This document shows, one piece after another, positions 43,005 through 52,536 of a stretch of 64,000 nucleotides of DNA. Location: positions 372,001 through 436,000 of the forward strand of contig NZ_CAXHZC010000003.1 of the NCBI RefSeq assembly GCF_964021845.1. The letters are read 5' to 3'. Within the stretch, counting starts at the first letter, position 1, and each line of letters begins with the position of its first letter. The DNA comes from Arcticibacterium sp964021845. GTDB lineage: Bacteria > Bacteroidota > Bacteroidia > Cytophagales > Spirosomataceae. A program made the position numbers and the translations under genes. The notes beneath the pieces were generated by a model that was given only the letters and a program-made list of their open reading frames with translations, searched no databases and was not told the origin of the DNA.

Positions 43005-43736
43005 ATGAAAGAGAACTTAGTTATCATACCTACATATAATGAAAAGGAGAACATTGAAGCCATAATACTTAAGGTTTTCAGTCTACCTGTGTCTTTTCAT
43101 GTGCTAATAGTGGATGATGGCTCTCCTGACGGAACTGCTGATATTGTAAAAAACTTGCAACAAAGGTATTCTGAAGAACTTCACTTAGAAGAGCGTGCAG
43201 GTAAGTTAGGTTTAGGTACGGCCTACATTCATGGATTTAAATGGGCTTTAGCGAGAAGCTATCAGTTTGTTTTTGAAATGGATGCCGACTTTTCTCATAA
43301 TCCAGATGACTTAGTTCGACTTTATAATTCTTGTAAAATAGATGGGAATGATATGTCTATTGGCTCTAGATATATCTCCGGGGTAAATGTGGTAAACTGG
43401 CCTATAGGACGAGTTTTGATGTCTTATTTTGCTGGAGTATATGTTCGTTTTTTAACACGAATGCCTTTTATGGATCCTACTGGGGGTTTTGTTTGTTATA
43501 CCAGAAAGGTTTTAGAAACTATTCCGTTAGATAAAATTACGTTTGTGGGTTACGCATTTCAGATAGAAATGAAGTTTAACGCCTACCTCTATAAGTTTAA
43601 AGTGCACGAAGTACCTATTATTTTTACAGACCGTACCAAAGGCACCTCAAAAATGTCATCAGGCATTTTTAAGGAAGCCATCTTTGGTGTGGTAATAATG
43701 AAAATATGGAGCTGGTTTAAAAAGTTCGAGCGTTAA
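43005..43736 (+). CDS. Polyprenol monophosphomannose synthase-like GT2
   Basis: Soluble GT-A glycosyltransferase of 243 residues similar to dolichol-phosphate mannose synthase (DPM1) without membrane anchors. Motifs: VIIPTYNEKENIEAII, LIVDDGSPDGTADI, the DxD-type MDADFSHNPDD, and FMDPTGGFVCYTRKVLE. It would transfer a hexose, presumably mannose from GDP-mannose, to a polyprenyl phosphate at the membrane. Coupled to the DUF4296 lipoprotein (6-bp gap). The last 4 bp overlap the convergent oxidoreductase gene. Confidence 0.9.
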   Translation: MKENLVIIPTYNEKENIEAIILKVFSLPVSFHVLIVDDGSPDGTADIVKNLQQRYSEELHLEERAGKLGLGTAYIHGFKWALARSYQFVFEMDADFSHNPDDLVRLYNSCKIDGNDMSIGSRYISGVNVVNWPIGRVLMSYFAGVYVRFLTRMPFMDPTGGFVCYTRKVLETIPLDKITFVGYAFQIEMKFNAYLYKFKVHEVPIIFTDRTKGTSKMSSGIFKEAIFGVVIMKIWSWFKKFER

Positions 43737-44725
43737 ACGGTTGTGTCTGTTTTATACTGAATACCTGCTTCTTTTCTGGTTTTATCTAATAACCTTATTA
43801 GTTTTAAGCTCTGAGAAAGAGGCCATAAGTCTGACTCTGTTTTTCTTTTTCTAAGGCAGTCGTTCACTTCTTCTATCTCATAATCGTAGCCCAAAGTTTC
43901 CCTTGGAAACTTGAAAACCTGTGATTCTCCTTCATTCGGAATAAACTCTATTTCCTTTGATTCATGAAACTTAGTTTTCATGACAATGCGTCCCTCCGTG
44001 CCGAAAATAGTCGCTTCGGTATTAGTGGGTGCACCAAAAGTACAACTCAATTTGGCAATGGCGTTACTATCATATTTATACAAAAATGCGGTAGTTTCAT
44101 CTACACCTGTTGGGCCCTTAGTAGAAGTGGCTAAAATGGTAGAAGGATAATCCAGAATTAAAAGCGATAAAAAAGCAGGATAGAGACCAATGTCTAAGAA
44201 TGCACCACCGCCATATTCAGGATTTAAAACCCTTCTTTCTGGCAAAAATGGTGGAATAAAACCAAAGTCTGCTTGAAGCAGTTTTATGTCACCCAGAGCC
44301 TTTGATGCTATAATTTCAAGGACTTTTTTAGTGCTAGGCATAAAACGAGTCCAAAGAGCTTCCATTAAGAAGGTTTCTTTCTCTTTTGCCAAATCAATCA
44401 TCTCTTGCACCTCTTGCTCATTCATGGCAAACGGCTTTTCACAAAGAACCGCTATGCCTTTATTTAAGCAAAGTTTTGTGCATTCGGCATGACTGGTGTG
44501 AGGTGTTGCTATGTAAATAGCATCTAACTCTGGTGTATTAAATATTTCCTCATAAGAGCCATAGGCATATGTGGCGTCATATCTTCTGCCAAAATCTGTT
44601 GCTCTTTCGATAGAGCGTGAAGCTACGGCTATTAGTTTTGTGTCTTTGACGGTAGCTAAATCTGACGCAAATTTCTCTGCTATTCTACCTATTCCAATAA
44701 TTCCCCAGTGAATTGTCTTGCTCAT
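43733..44725 (-). CDS. Cytoplasmic Gfo/Idh/MocA-family oxidoreductase
   Basis: NAD(P)-dependent sugar or polyol dehydrogenase of 330 residues from ATG 44725; an ATG 21 bp upstream adds MFKKEHL, which is not family-like. Rossmann motif GIIGIGRIAEKFA, catalytic EKP in VLCEKPFAMNEQE. The C-terminal domain includes LQADFGFIPPF and GGAFLDIGLYPAFL. It has no export signal, unlike the two other family members in this window. The pattern is closest to trans-1,2-dihydrobenzene-diol/xylose dehydrogenase-type members, with substrate unknown. Confidence 0.9.
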   Translation of the reverse strand: MSKTIHWGIIGIGRIAEKFASDLATVKDTKLIAVASRSIERATDFGRRYDATYAYGSYEEIFNTPELDAIYIATPHTSHAECTKLCLNKGIAVLCEKPFAMNEQEVQEMIDLAKEKETFLMEALWTRFMPSTKKVLEIIASKALGDIKLLQADFGFIPPFLPERRVLNPEYGGGAFLDIGLYPAFLSLLILDYPSTILATSTKGPTGVDETTAFLYKYDSNAIAKLSCTFGAPTNTEATIFGTEGRIVMKTKFHESKEIEFIPNEGESQVFKFPRETLGYDYEIEEVNDCLRKRKTESDLWPLSQSLKLIRLLDKTRKEAGIQYKTDTTV

Positions 44726-44770
44726 TAAATGTTCTTTTTTGAACATCTAATTTATAAGAAAAAGGTGAGA

Positions 44771-46654
44771 TTATTTTTTTATGAATCGCTTTGTTAAGCT
44801 TTGCTCTTTGGTGATGACCTTAATAATGTAGGTCCCAGGGTTTAAGTTCTGAATGTTTAATTTCCAACCCTCTTCGTTTGAGTAGCTGTTTTCTGTTTTT
44901 TGTGAAATACCAGCAATATTAAAAACAGTAATAGAGGCCTGAGGATCAAAAACGGAAAGGATTGCCTTTTGAGTGGAAGGGTTAGGGTATAACGAAACAA
45001 CTGTTTTTTCTGGAGCTAGTGCTAATGGGGTGTTTTGAATTAATAAACTAGGCCCTAAATATGTTTTACCGTTTGTGCCATAATACTTAAGGCGATAATA
45101 GTTTGCTCCCAATCTTAACTGAGGGTCTAAATAATTATAGTTTTTTCGGCTACTGCTATTTCCAGAAATGGAAAAGGTTTGAAGCGGGATAAATGAGGTG
45201 TTGTCCGCACTTTTTTCTACTACAATTGATTTGGCAGAAAACTCATAATTAGTTCTCCATGAAAGCTCTCCTTGATTATCTAGGTTTCTGAAGCCTCTAA
45301 AATCTGTAATTTCAATAGGAGTGGGCTCACCCAACATTAACAGCCAAAAGTCGTTTTCGCCATTGTTTTTTGATACGTCTTCAGAAGAACTACGGCTTAT
45401 CCCGGCAATAGCCCATGTCTCCTCGCTTAGGGCAATTCCTCCTCGACCTACGTCTAAGTCTTCTCCTCCGTACTGTCCGGCATTTATAATTTGACCCGAA
45501 GAGCTTATCGTTAGTGTTAGTATATCAGTGAGTGGGCCTTTTGATGTTACACCTGCAAGCCTAGAGTCACTCGTTCCAAGTGCTAGATAATTGCTACTGC
45601 CACTGTAAACGATGTCATAAAGGTTGTCGTTACTTTCTCCACCATAAGGTGTTTTCCATCGAAGGTTTCCGTTTGTGTCTATCTCAAATAGGAAAGCGTC
45701 TTTATTTCCAAAATTTGAATTAATTGAACCTTGGTTAGAGCTGGTTTCGCCAACTAAAACAAAGCCTGTTTTTTGATGATTTTCAACAAGTCCGTGAAGT
45801 GCATCAATGTTATTTCCTCCCCAAGCTTTTTGCCAAAGGACATTGCCATTTTTATCTGTTCTGACAGCAAAAAAATCTAGGTTACCGTTTCCTGCACCAG
45901 CTATTTGGGTTGCGTTGGAGGTGGTGCTACCTACCATCTGGATATCTCCATTTGATGCTATTTCTAGGTTTGAGAACTGCTCGTCAAAATCACTCCCAAA
46001 GAACTTTTGCCAAAGAGTGTCTCCTGTTGGGGTTAGTTTTGTTAAGTAAAACTGCTTTGCTTTGTATGGTGAAGAGCCTATTTCATGTGTTCCTCCTATG
46101 TATATGAAACCGTCTTTTGAGACGGCCACCGCAGGTTTTGAAAAAGTGTCGGCGTAGTGATAGGTGTCTTCTGTAAATCTCCTTCCTCCAGGAATTATTC
46201 GTGTAGAAACTAAGCTGCCATCTTCTTTTATTCTAATCATTAAGATGCCACCATTGGTTCCGTTATAGTTTGCATCGCCATTTGTAGATTTAGTGGAGCC
46301 AACTATTACATATTCGCCATTTAATGTTTTTGCTATGCTGGTAGCTTCATCGTCTTCCGAACCGCCAAAGGTTTTAGACCATATTAGGCTTCCGCTTTGA
46401 TTAAGCTTTACTACCCAAAAGTCGCTTCCACCATTTCCTCTGGCTCCATTAGATGCTCCTACATCAAAACTATTTTTAGAATGCGTAGAGCCCACCATGA
46501 TGATGCCATTGTCAGAAGTTTTTATTAAGTCGTTTGCGGCATCATCTTCATCACCACCGAAAGAGTGCTGCGATGTAATGCTGTAAGTCTGAGAAAGTAC
46601 GTTAGAGCTTATTGATAGAACAAGGGCTGTCAATAAGCATTTATAAGAAACCAT
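44771..46654 (-). CDS. T9SS-secreted repeat protein with type A sorting domain
   Basis: Protein of 627 residues, secreted by signal peptide (1-21) and then the type IX system. Residues about 25-440 form repeated blades of about 65 residues with the pattern W-x(n)-FGGSEDDEA-x-SI (for example WSKTFGGSEDDEATSI, WQKAWGGNNIDALHGL), likely a propeller-like fold. An Ig-like region follows at about 450-545. The C-terminal 75 residues are a type A sorting domain (LYPNPSTQKAILSVF, PGTYIIKVITKEQSLTKRFIKK in part) that directs translocation and surface attachment. The ligand is unknown; adhesion or surface display is plausible. Confidence 0.88.
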   Translation of the reverse strand: MVSYKCLLTALVLSISSNVLSQTYSITSQHSFGGDEDDAANDLIKTSDNGIIMVGSTHSKNSFDVGASNGARGNGGSDFWVVKLNQSGSLIWSKTFGGSEDDEATSIAKTLNGEYVIVGSTKSTNGDANYNGTNGGILMIRIKEDGSLVSTRIIPGGRRFTEDTYHYADTFSKPAVAVSKDGFIYIGGTHEIGSSPYKAKQFYLTKLTPTGDTLWQKFFGSDFDEQFSNLEIASNGDIQMVGSTTSNATQIAGAGNGNLDFFAVRTDKNGNVLWQKAWGGNNIDALHGLVENHQKTGFVLVGETSSNQGSINSNFGNKDAFLFEIDTNGNLRWKTPYGGESNDNLYDIVYSGSSNYLALGTSDSRLAGVTSKGPLTDILTLTISSSGQIINAGQYGGEDLDVGRGGIALSEETWAIAGISRSSSEDVSKNNGENDFWLLMLGEPTPIEITDFRGFRNLDNQGELSWRTNYEFSAKSIVVEKSADNTSFIPLQTFSISGNSSSRKNYNYLDPQLRLGANYYRLKYYGTNGKTYLGPSLLIQNTPLALAPEKTVVSLYPNPSTQKAILSVFDPQASITVFNIAGISQKTENSYSNEEGWKLNIQNLNPGTYIIKVITKEQSLTKRFIKK

Positions 46655-46700
46655 TAAGCAAGAATATGTTTCCTAATTTTAACACAAAATCCATGCCTAT

Positions 46701-46732
46701 ATAAAAAGCCCTGACTGCTAAGCAATCAGGGC
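46701..46732 (-). terminator. Terminator of icd
   Basis: On the minus strand an 8-bp arm AGCCCTGA/TCAGGGCT plus an inner TGC/GCA pair (one mismatch) with loop TAA is followed by TTTTTA. It lies 25 bp after the icd stop. Confidence 0.8.
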
Positions 46733-46756
46733 TAATATAAAGAGAATATTGTTATC

Positions 46757-48973
46757 TTATAAAGAAGCAATTATGCCGTTCAATGTGGCACTAGGTCTCA
46801 TTGCGGCTGATGTTTTATCATCAGATGGATGGTAATACCCGCCCATGTCAATTTCCTTACCTTGAACTGTATTTAATTCTTCTACTATATTAGACTCATT
46901 GTCCTCAAGTTTTGACGAAATATCAGTGAAAAGAGCTTGAAGGTCTTTGTCGTTCGTTTGATTGGCCAATTCTTCTGCCCAGTACATGGCAAGGTAGAAA
47001 TGACTTCCTCTATTGTCTAACTCTTTAACTTTTCTAGAAGGTGATTTTCTGTTTAAAAGTAATTTCTCTGTAGCGTTATCTAAAGTTTCACCTAAAATTC
47101 TAGCTTTTTGGTTATTGTCTTTTTCTCCTAAATGGTCTAAAGAAACCGCAAGTGCTAAAAACTCTCCAAGAGAATCCCATCTAAGGTGGTTTTCTTCAGC
47201 AAACTGTTGAACGTGTTTCGGAGCAGATCCACCAGCACCAGTTTCAAACAATCCGCCACCATTCATTAATGGAACTATTGAAAGCATTTTAGCAGAAGTA
47301 CCCACTTCTAAAATAGGAAAAAGGTCTGTAAGATAATCTCTTAAGACGTTTCCTGTTACAGATATAGTGTCTTCACCTTTAATGATTCTCTCTAAAGAGA
47401 AAGTAGTAGCATCTTTCGGAGACTTGATTAAAATCTCAAGACCTGTAGTATCATGATTAGGAAGGTAATCATTTACTTTTTTAATCAGTTCTGCATCATG
47501 AGCTCTGTTTTTATCTAACCAAAAAACAGCAGGAACGCCTGTGGCCTTCGCTCTATTAACAGCTAATTTAACCCAGTCTTGAATAGGGGCATCTTTTACT
47601 TGGCAAGCTCTCCAAATATCTTGGGCTTCTACCTCGTGCTCCATAAGTGTAGTTCCTTTTGAGTCTACTATTCTTACCGTACCAGCAGTAGGTATTTCAA
47701 ATGTTTTATCATGAGAACCGTACTCTTCTGCTTTTTGAGCCATTAAACCAACATTAGAAACGCTACCCATGGTAGTTGGGTCAAAAGCACCATTCTTTTT
47801 ACAGAACTCGATAGTTTCTTGATAAACAGCAGCATAGCTACTATCTGGAATGACAGCCTTGGTATCTTGTTGTTTTCCAGCCGCATTCCACATTTGACCT
47901 GATGTTCTTATCATAGCAGGCATAGAAGCATCAATGATAACATCACTAGGTACGTTAAGGTTAGTAATTCCTTTGTCAGAATTAACCATGGCTAAAGCAG
48001 GGCCATTTTCATAGCAAGCCTGAATGTCAGCCTCAATTGCCGCCTTTTCAGCCGCAGGAAGTTCAGCGATTTTATTAAGTAAATCGCCAAAACCATTGTT
48101 CACATCAACACCAAGTTTTTCAATAGTATCAGCATATTTTTCAAATACTGGTTTGAAGAAAACTTTTACAGCGTGCCCAAAAATGATAGGGTCAGAAACC
48201 TTCATCATGGTAGCCTTCATATGAAGAGAGAAAAGTACATTTTTAGCTTTAGCATCAGCTATTTGTTCTGTTAAAAAGCTAATCAAAGCTTTTTTACTCA
48301 TTACGGTGCTGTCTAATATTTCACCCGCTAAAAGAGCAACTTTGTCTTTTAAAACAGTAACAGAACCATCTTTGGCTATCAGTTCAATTTTAACATCAGT
48401 GTCTGCGGTAATGGTTACAGACTTTTCGTTTGAGCAGAAATCTCCTGAACCCATTGTGGCTACGTGTGTAGCTGAGTCTGCAGACCATGCACCCATACTG
48501 TGAGGGTTATTTTTAGCGTAAGTTTTAACAGCTTTTGGAGCTCTTCTGTCTGAGTTACCTTCACGAAGTACAGGATTTACGGCACTTCCTTTAAGTTTAT
48601 TGTATTTTGCTAAAACAGCTTTTTCTTCGTCTGTTTTTGGCTCTTCAGGATAATCTGGTAGGGCATATCCCTGAGACTGTAATTCTTTTATTGCCGCTTC
48701 TAGTTGAGGAACTGAAGCCGAAACATTTGGCAATTTGATAATATTAGCTTCTGGCGATTTTGCTAATTCTCCCAATTCAGCTAGATCATCGCTTTGTCTT
48801 TGGTCTTCTTTTAAGTACTCAGGAAAAGCAGATAAAATTCTAGCAGCCAACGAAATGTCTCTAGTTTCTACAGCTACACCAGCCTTAGAAGTAAAAGCTT
48901 TTATAATTGGAAGTAAAGAGTAGGTCGCTAAAGCAGGTGCTTCGTCGGTTATGGTATAAATGATTTTTGACAT
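46757..48973 (-). CDS. icd: NADP-dependent isocitrate dehydrogenase, monomeric type
   Basis: Oxidative decarboxylation of isocitrate to 2-oxoglutarate with NADPH formation in the TCA cycle. At 738 residues with no resemblance to the short dimeric enzyme, it is the monomeric (IDH-II) class. Diagnostic segments: PNVSASVPQLEAAIKELQ, LREGNSDRRAPKAVK (substrate binding), DEAPALATYSLLP at the N-terminus, GGGLFETGAGGSAPKH and FLALAVSLDHLG. It is monocistronic, with a well-formed promoter upstream and a terminator downstream. Confidence 0.96.
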   Translation of the reverse strand: MSKIIYTITDEAPALATYSLLPIIKAFTSKAGVAVETRDISLAARILSAFPEYLKEDQRQSDDLAELGELAKSPEANIIKLPNVSASVPQLEAAIKELQSQGYALPDYPEEPKTDEEKAVLAKYNKLKGSAVNPVLREGNSDRRAPKAVKTYAKNNPHSMGAWSADSATHVATMGSGDFCSNEKSVTITADTDVKIELIAKDGSVTVLKDKVALLAGEILDSTVMSKKALISFLTEQIADAKAKNVLFSLHMKATMMKVSDPIIFGHAVKVFFKPVFEKYADTIEKLGVDVNNGFGDLLNKIAELPAAEKAAIEADIQACYENGPALAMVNSDKGITNLNVPSDVIIDASMPAMIRTSGQMWNAAGKQQDTKAVIPDSSYAAVYQETIEFCKKNGAFDPTTMGSVSNVGLMAQKAEEYGSHDKTFEIPTAGTVRIVDSKGTTLMEHEVEAQDIWRACQVKDAPIQDWVKLAVNRAKATGVPAVFWLDKNRAHDAELIKKVNDYLPNHDTTGLEILIKSPKDATTFSLERIIKGEDTISVTGNVLRDYLTDLFPILEVGTSAKMLSIVPLMNGGGLFETGAGGSAPKHVQQFAEENHLRWDSLGEFLALAVSLDHLGEKDNNQKARILGETLDNATEKLLLNRKSPSRKVKELDNRGSHFYLAMYWAEELANQTNDKDLQALFTDISSKLEDNESNIVEELNTVQGKEIDMGGYYHPSDDKTSAAMRPSATLNGIIASL

Positions 48974-49047
48974 GAATTGTTAGTTTTAAGTCTTTTATGG
49001 TCTTCGGCCATATGTAATAGAACAATGTTTGCTCTTGAAAAGAGCTG

Positions 49048-49082
49048 CAAAGATAAGAATTTTGACGCAAACTTTAGTCAAA
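49048..49082 (-). promoter_or_regulatory. Promoter of icd with both -33 and -7 elements
   Basis: On the minus strand TTTG (49082-49079), a 23-nt spacer and TATCTTTG (49055-49048) match the Bacteroidota TTG-N(17-23)-TAnnTTTG promoter, predicting a start near 49041 and a leader of about 68 nt. The -33 box overlaps the T-run of the TonB receptor terminator. Confidence 0.6.
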
Positions 49083-49110
49083 AAAAGAGTTCTCGGAAAC
49101 CGAGAACTCT
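49080..49110 (-). terminator. Terminator of the TonB-dependent receptor gene
   Basis: An 11-bp perfect stem (49086-49096 with 49100-49110, core AGAGTTCTCGG) with an AAA loop; on the minus strand it is followed by a run of T (complement of 49080-49086). It is 37 bp past the receptor stop codon. Confidence 0.8.
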
Positions 49111-49147
49111 TTATGCTTAATATTAAGTTTTGTCAATTAAATCTTAA

Positions 49148-52100
49148 TTAGTTTAATAGCTCATCAAAGGTTAGTGAAACGTAATACATAGAGCCTACAG
49201 AAGGGCTTCCAAAAGCTTGAATGTAAGGTTTGCCACCTATGTTAGAACCGCCAATTTTAACAATAGACTTTATAGAAGAAAGCTTGTAGCTTACTTGTGC
49301 ATCTATGTTATTAACTACAGGTACCTGCGTGTTTTGATATCTTGCTAAGCTAGAGTTAGTAGGTACACCAAAGCTTGACTCCCAAGTAAACTCATCCTGA
49401 TGTCTAAAATTGATATTGAATCCAAAGTCATTTCCTGGAGCTATTCTTCTCCCAAAACTTAAGTTATAACGATATGCTGGAGTGTTAAAACCTGAGGATT
49501 GTAATTCATCAGAAGGAGTGAAACCTTGAAGCTGATTAAACGCAATGTTACCACCAATAGTGAACCTGTTTGGTAATGAATAATCTAACTGTGCGGCCCA
49601 ACCTTGAACGGTGATTTCTTGAGAAGTATTAGCTGGTCTAGAGTATGCTAGCCTTGTACTTGCACTAGCCACACCAGACTCAATAGGAAGACCCGGGCCA
49701 GCAGCTGATATTGGAACTATTACAGAAGTTGTTCCTATGAAATTCGTGTACTTACTGTAATAGTAGTAAGCGTCAACCAGTAGTTTTTTGCCTATTATAC
49801 CTTTATAACCGATTTCGTAAGAAACAATTTTTTCAGGTTGAAGTTGTTTGTATTGGTATTTTGGAAGAGCTTCTGCAGCGTAAGCAGCACTTACCTGATT
49901 AGCTACCTCCGTAACTTTTTCCGTAACTACAGCTTCAACACCACCTGCAATAGTTGCTGCAATTTCTGGACTATTCATTTGAGCCGTTACACCTGCAATG
50001 ATTGCTGCTTGAGCATCTTCAGGGGCTATTTGACCGGCTTGAACAGCAGCTTGAACTTGAGCAGTTACGCCAGCAGTTACTTGCTCCTGTACGGCGGCTA
50101 TAACACCTTGTTGGATTAAAGGAATGCTAGGAGTGACAGCCGCAATACCGTAGTTAGTCGCTTTCTCAGTAATAGATGCTAACTGTGCGTCTGAAAATTG
50201 GAACTGACCTGTAGCTAATGCGGTAAGGGTTACTAAAGAAACTCCATTACCTAAGTTATATCTGTCATTAAATTCTGGCAAACCACCTATCAAAGTTCCT
50301 GATGGAGTAGCTAAGTCAATATACTGATTTTGCGTAGTAGGGATTCTAAAACCTTGCTGCACAGAAAGGCGAATGTTAGAATTTCCAAAAGAAGTTACTG
50401 CAGAGAACCTAGGGCTAAACTGACCTTCAAAGTTTTCATTTTTATCATATCGCATAGAAGCAGTAAGTTTTAAGTGGTCGTTAAACACACTTTTTGCTAC
50501 TTGAGCAAATGCTCCCCACTCATTAATCGGTATACTACCGGTTCTCCCATCTTTAGTATCGGCAAATAATGTCCCGTTCGATCTTAGTTGATACTGACGA
50601 ACATTACCCCCAACAAGAAGGTCTACAAAAGATATTTCATTTTTAAAGTTATAAACACCATCAGCATGGAACATGTTGGTTTTCTCTGTAAAGCCACCGC
50701 CGCCATCTACAATAGCCGTAGTTCTATATTTGTCATAAAGAGCATTATATTCACTTGACCCAGAAACTGGCAAATTTCTATCTGCATAAGCCCTACCAGC
50801 AGCATGAGATACCGCATCAGAGCCTCCGCCTAGCTTGCCTGTAAGAAAACCCTGAAGATACTCACCAAACCAGTTTGCATGAGGGCTTACCTCATTTAAC
50901 ATTCCAACTGCTGCAAGTCCCGCAAAGTAAGAATCACCAGAACGTTCTTGTGTAGTATATCCACGCAGGGTAAAGTTGTCTCCTTTTAACTCTAGTTTAT
51001 ATTGAGACAACTTAAAATTTCTAAGAGAATATCTTCCAGTTCCTGTATAAACAGTAGTTCCTGAGCCAGTATTTACTTGACCAATTGCTTCAATTTTATC
51101 ATTTATTCTGTAGTGAAGAGCTCCGTTAAATTTAAAACTATGGGTGTTATAGTCTACTAGGTCTCTTTCAATAAAGCCTGTTCTACTTACATTGGCATTT
51201 GGAACTAAGCCAGCATCTAGGGCACCTTGTAATTGACCTTTCAAGGCGTCAGGTACAGCAGGGCTAGCTAAAAGACCATTTGCAACGGTCGTCATATTTG
51301 CTTGAACCTCATCGCCATAAATATTTATTGCATCAGTTTCATACGGGTTGCCTGAGGCTGCATTTAAGTTTGTATAGTCTGTAGCTTGCCAGTCGTCTGC
51401 TGATAGGTAAGATAAGTTCACTTTAAATGCTAGTTTGTTATTGAAGGCCTTGGCGTATCTTATAGAAGCATCATAAAAAGGCGTTGTTTTTTTGTCTCTG
51501 TTGTCTGCTACCATTAGCCCTGTTTTCACATTTGCACTTAGGCCTTGGTATAAGAAAGGACTTTTTGAATTCATTAGAATAAGACCATTGATGGCATTTG
51601 GGCCATATAAAGCAGATGCCGCACCTGGTAGCACCTCAACACTTTCTAAGTCAAGTTCAGGAATACCAATGATATTATCCATAGGGAAGTTAAGTCCTGG
51701 AGCAGAATTATCCATTCCGTCAATCATCTGAACAGTTCTTGGATTACCTGTAGCTCCAAAACCTCTCATGTTGATAGATTTGAAAAGAAGACCTTGTGTG
51801 GTCATGTCAATTCCTTTCATGTTGGCTAAGCCTTCATAAAAACTAGCGGAAGCATTTTGCTGAATGGCTCTTATGTCCATTTTTTCTACGGTCACTGGCG
51901 ACTTCATTACACTTTCTTCTACTCTTGAGGCGGCTACCACTACCTCTTGGCCTAGTAGTGATTGCTCATCAAGAGAAATCTGGAGCTTAGTGTTATCACT
52001 TGTGATTTGTATTTCCTGTGTTTGGAAACCAAGGTAACTCACTACAATCTCAAATGGAGTAGGGGTAGAGGTATTAAGCTCAAACTCCCCTTTGATATCT

Positions 52101-52273
52101 GTAATGGTTCCAATGATTTTTCCTTTAACCTGAACACTCACTCCTATAAGTGGCTCTTTTGTCTCGGCGTCGGTGATGATACCCGTAATGGTACTTTGGG
52201 CATTTGTAGTAAAAGCTGCCAGAAATAGCATAAAAGCTATTGGCATAAACTTTTGAAGGATAAGTTTAGACAT
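49148..52273 (-). CDS. TonB-dependent outer-membrane receptor with Ala/Val-rich insert
   Basis: Outer-membrane importer of 1041 residues. Signal peptide 1-25, then a carboxypeptidase-regulatory-like domain (about 28-112, ITGIITDAETKEPLIGVSVQVKG in part), a plug (about 120-235 with SVEVLPGAASALYGPNAINGLI) and a long beta-barrel ending in LTFDELLN. An insert of roughly 130 residues at about 678-806 is extremely Ala/Val/Gln-rich (VIAAVQEQVTAGVTAQVQ and similar) and looks helical, which is not typical for a barrel. No SusD gene is adjacent. Context (AraC, DUF1080, Gfo/Idh) suggests a carbohydrate or glycoside ligand. Confidence 0.9.
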   Translation of the reverse strand: MSKLILQKFMPIAFMLFLAAFTTNAQSTITGIITDAETKEPLIGVSVQVKGKIIGTITDIKGEFELNTSTPTPFEIVVSYLGFQTQEIQITSDNTKLQISLDEQSLLGQEVVVAASRVEESVMKSPVTVEKMDIRAIQQNASASFYEGLANMKGIDMTTQGLLFKSINMRGFGATGNPRTVQMIDGMDNSAPGLNFPMDNIIGIPELDLESVEVLPGAASALYGPNAINGLILMNSKSPFLYQGLSANVKTGLMVADNRDKKTTPFYDASIRYAKAFNNKLAFKVNLSYLSADDWQATDYTNLNAASGNPYETDAINIYGDEVQANMTTVANGLLASPAVPDALKGQLQGALDAGLVPNANVSRTGFIERDLVDYNTHSFKFNGALHYRINDKIEAIGQVNTGSGTTVYTGTGRYSLRNFKLSQYKLELKGDNFTLRGYTTQERSGDSYFAGLAAVGMLNEVSPHANWFGEYLQGFLTGKLGGGSDAVSHAAGRAYADRNLPVSGSSEYNALYDKYRTTAIVDGGGGFTEKTNMFHADGVYNFKNEISFVDLLVGGNVRQYQLRSNGTLFADTKDGRTGSIPINEWGAFAQVAKSVFNDHLKLTASMRYDKNENFEGQFSPRFSAVTSFGNSNIRLSVQQGFRIPTTQNQYIDLATPSGTLIGGLPEFNDRYNLGNGVSLVTLTALATGQFQFSDAQLASITEKATNYGIAAVTPSIPLIQQGVIAAVQEQVTAGVTAQVQAAVQAGQIAPEDAQAAIIAGVTAQMNSPEIAATIAGGVEAVVTEKVTEVANQVSAAYAAEALPKYQYKQLQPEKIVSYEIGYKGIIGKKLLVDAYYYYSKYTNFIGTTSVIVPISAAGPGLPIESGVASASTRLAYSRPANTSQEITVQGWAAQLDYSLPNRFTIGGNIAFNQLQGFTPSDELQSSGFNTPAYRYNLSFGRRIAPGNDFGFNINFRHQDEFTWESSFGVPTNSSLARYQNTQVPVVNNIDAQVSYKLSSIKSIVKIGGSNIGGKPYIQAFGSPSVGSMYYVSLTFDELLN

Positions 52274-52294
52274 ATTTCAGTTTTTAATTTATTG

Positions 52295-52341
52295 ATAAAG
52301 TAATTTTTTGCTGGCTAGAATACTACAAATCAAATAGTATT
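52295..52341 (-). promoter_or_regulatory. Putative AraC operator and promoter of the TonB receptor
   Basis: A 7-bp inverted repeat, AATACTA (52319-52325) and TAGTATT (52335-52341), is separated by 9 nt. Sixteen nucleotides downstream on the minus strand is a degenerate -7 box, TACTTTAT (52302-52295). The same half-sites occur in the araC/DUF1080 intergenic region. A separate imperfect palindrome (TATAGCCA/TGGCTATA, 52420-52444) lies further up; the rest of the 263-bp gap shows nothing clear. Confidence 0.5.
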
Positions 52342-52536
52342 ATTATTCAATTCAAACTAAAAATTATGATATTTTTTATTCAACGGGCAGTTTGAGGAGA
52401 TTATTGGGGAATTATAAGCTATAGCCATCTAAAGTTTGGCTATAATCTGCTATTGAATAATACGTCTGAGTTAAAAGAAATGAGAGAGTCTCTACTTTGT
52501 ATCAAGCAGATTATAAGTGATTTACTAGGGGTTGCC

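Noticed and set aside
49148..52273. SusC/SusD-type polysaccharide utilisation locus
   Set aside because: No SusD lipoprotein gene or glycoside hydrolase lies next to the receptor.
52420..52444. Palindrome TATAGCCA/TGGCTATA between araC and the TonB receptor
   Set aside because: 8-bp arms with a 9-nt loop and no T-run; not repeated elsewhere; might be a weak araC terminator but I cannot support it.
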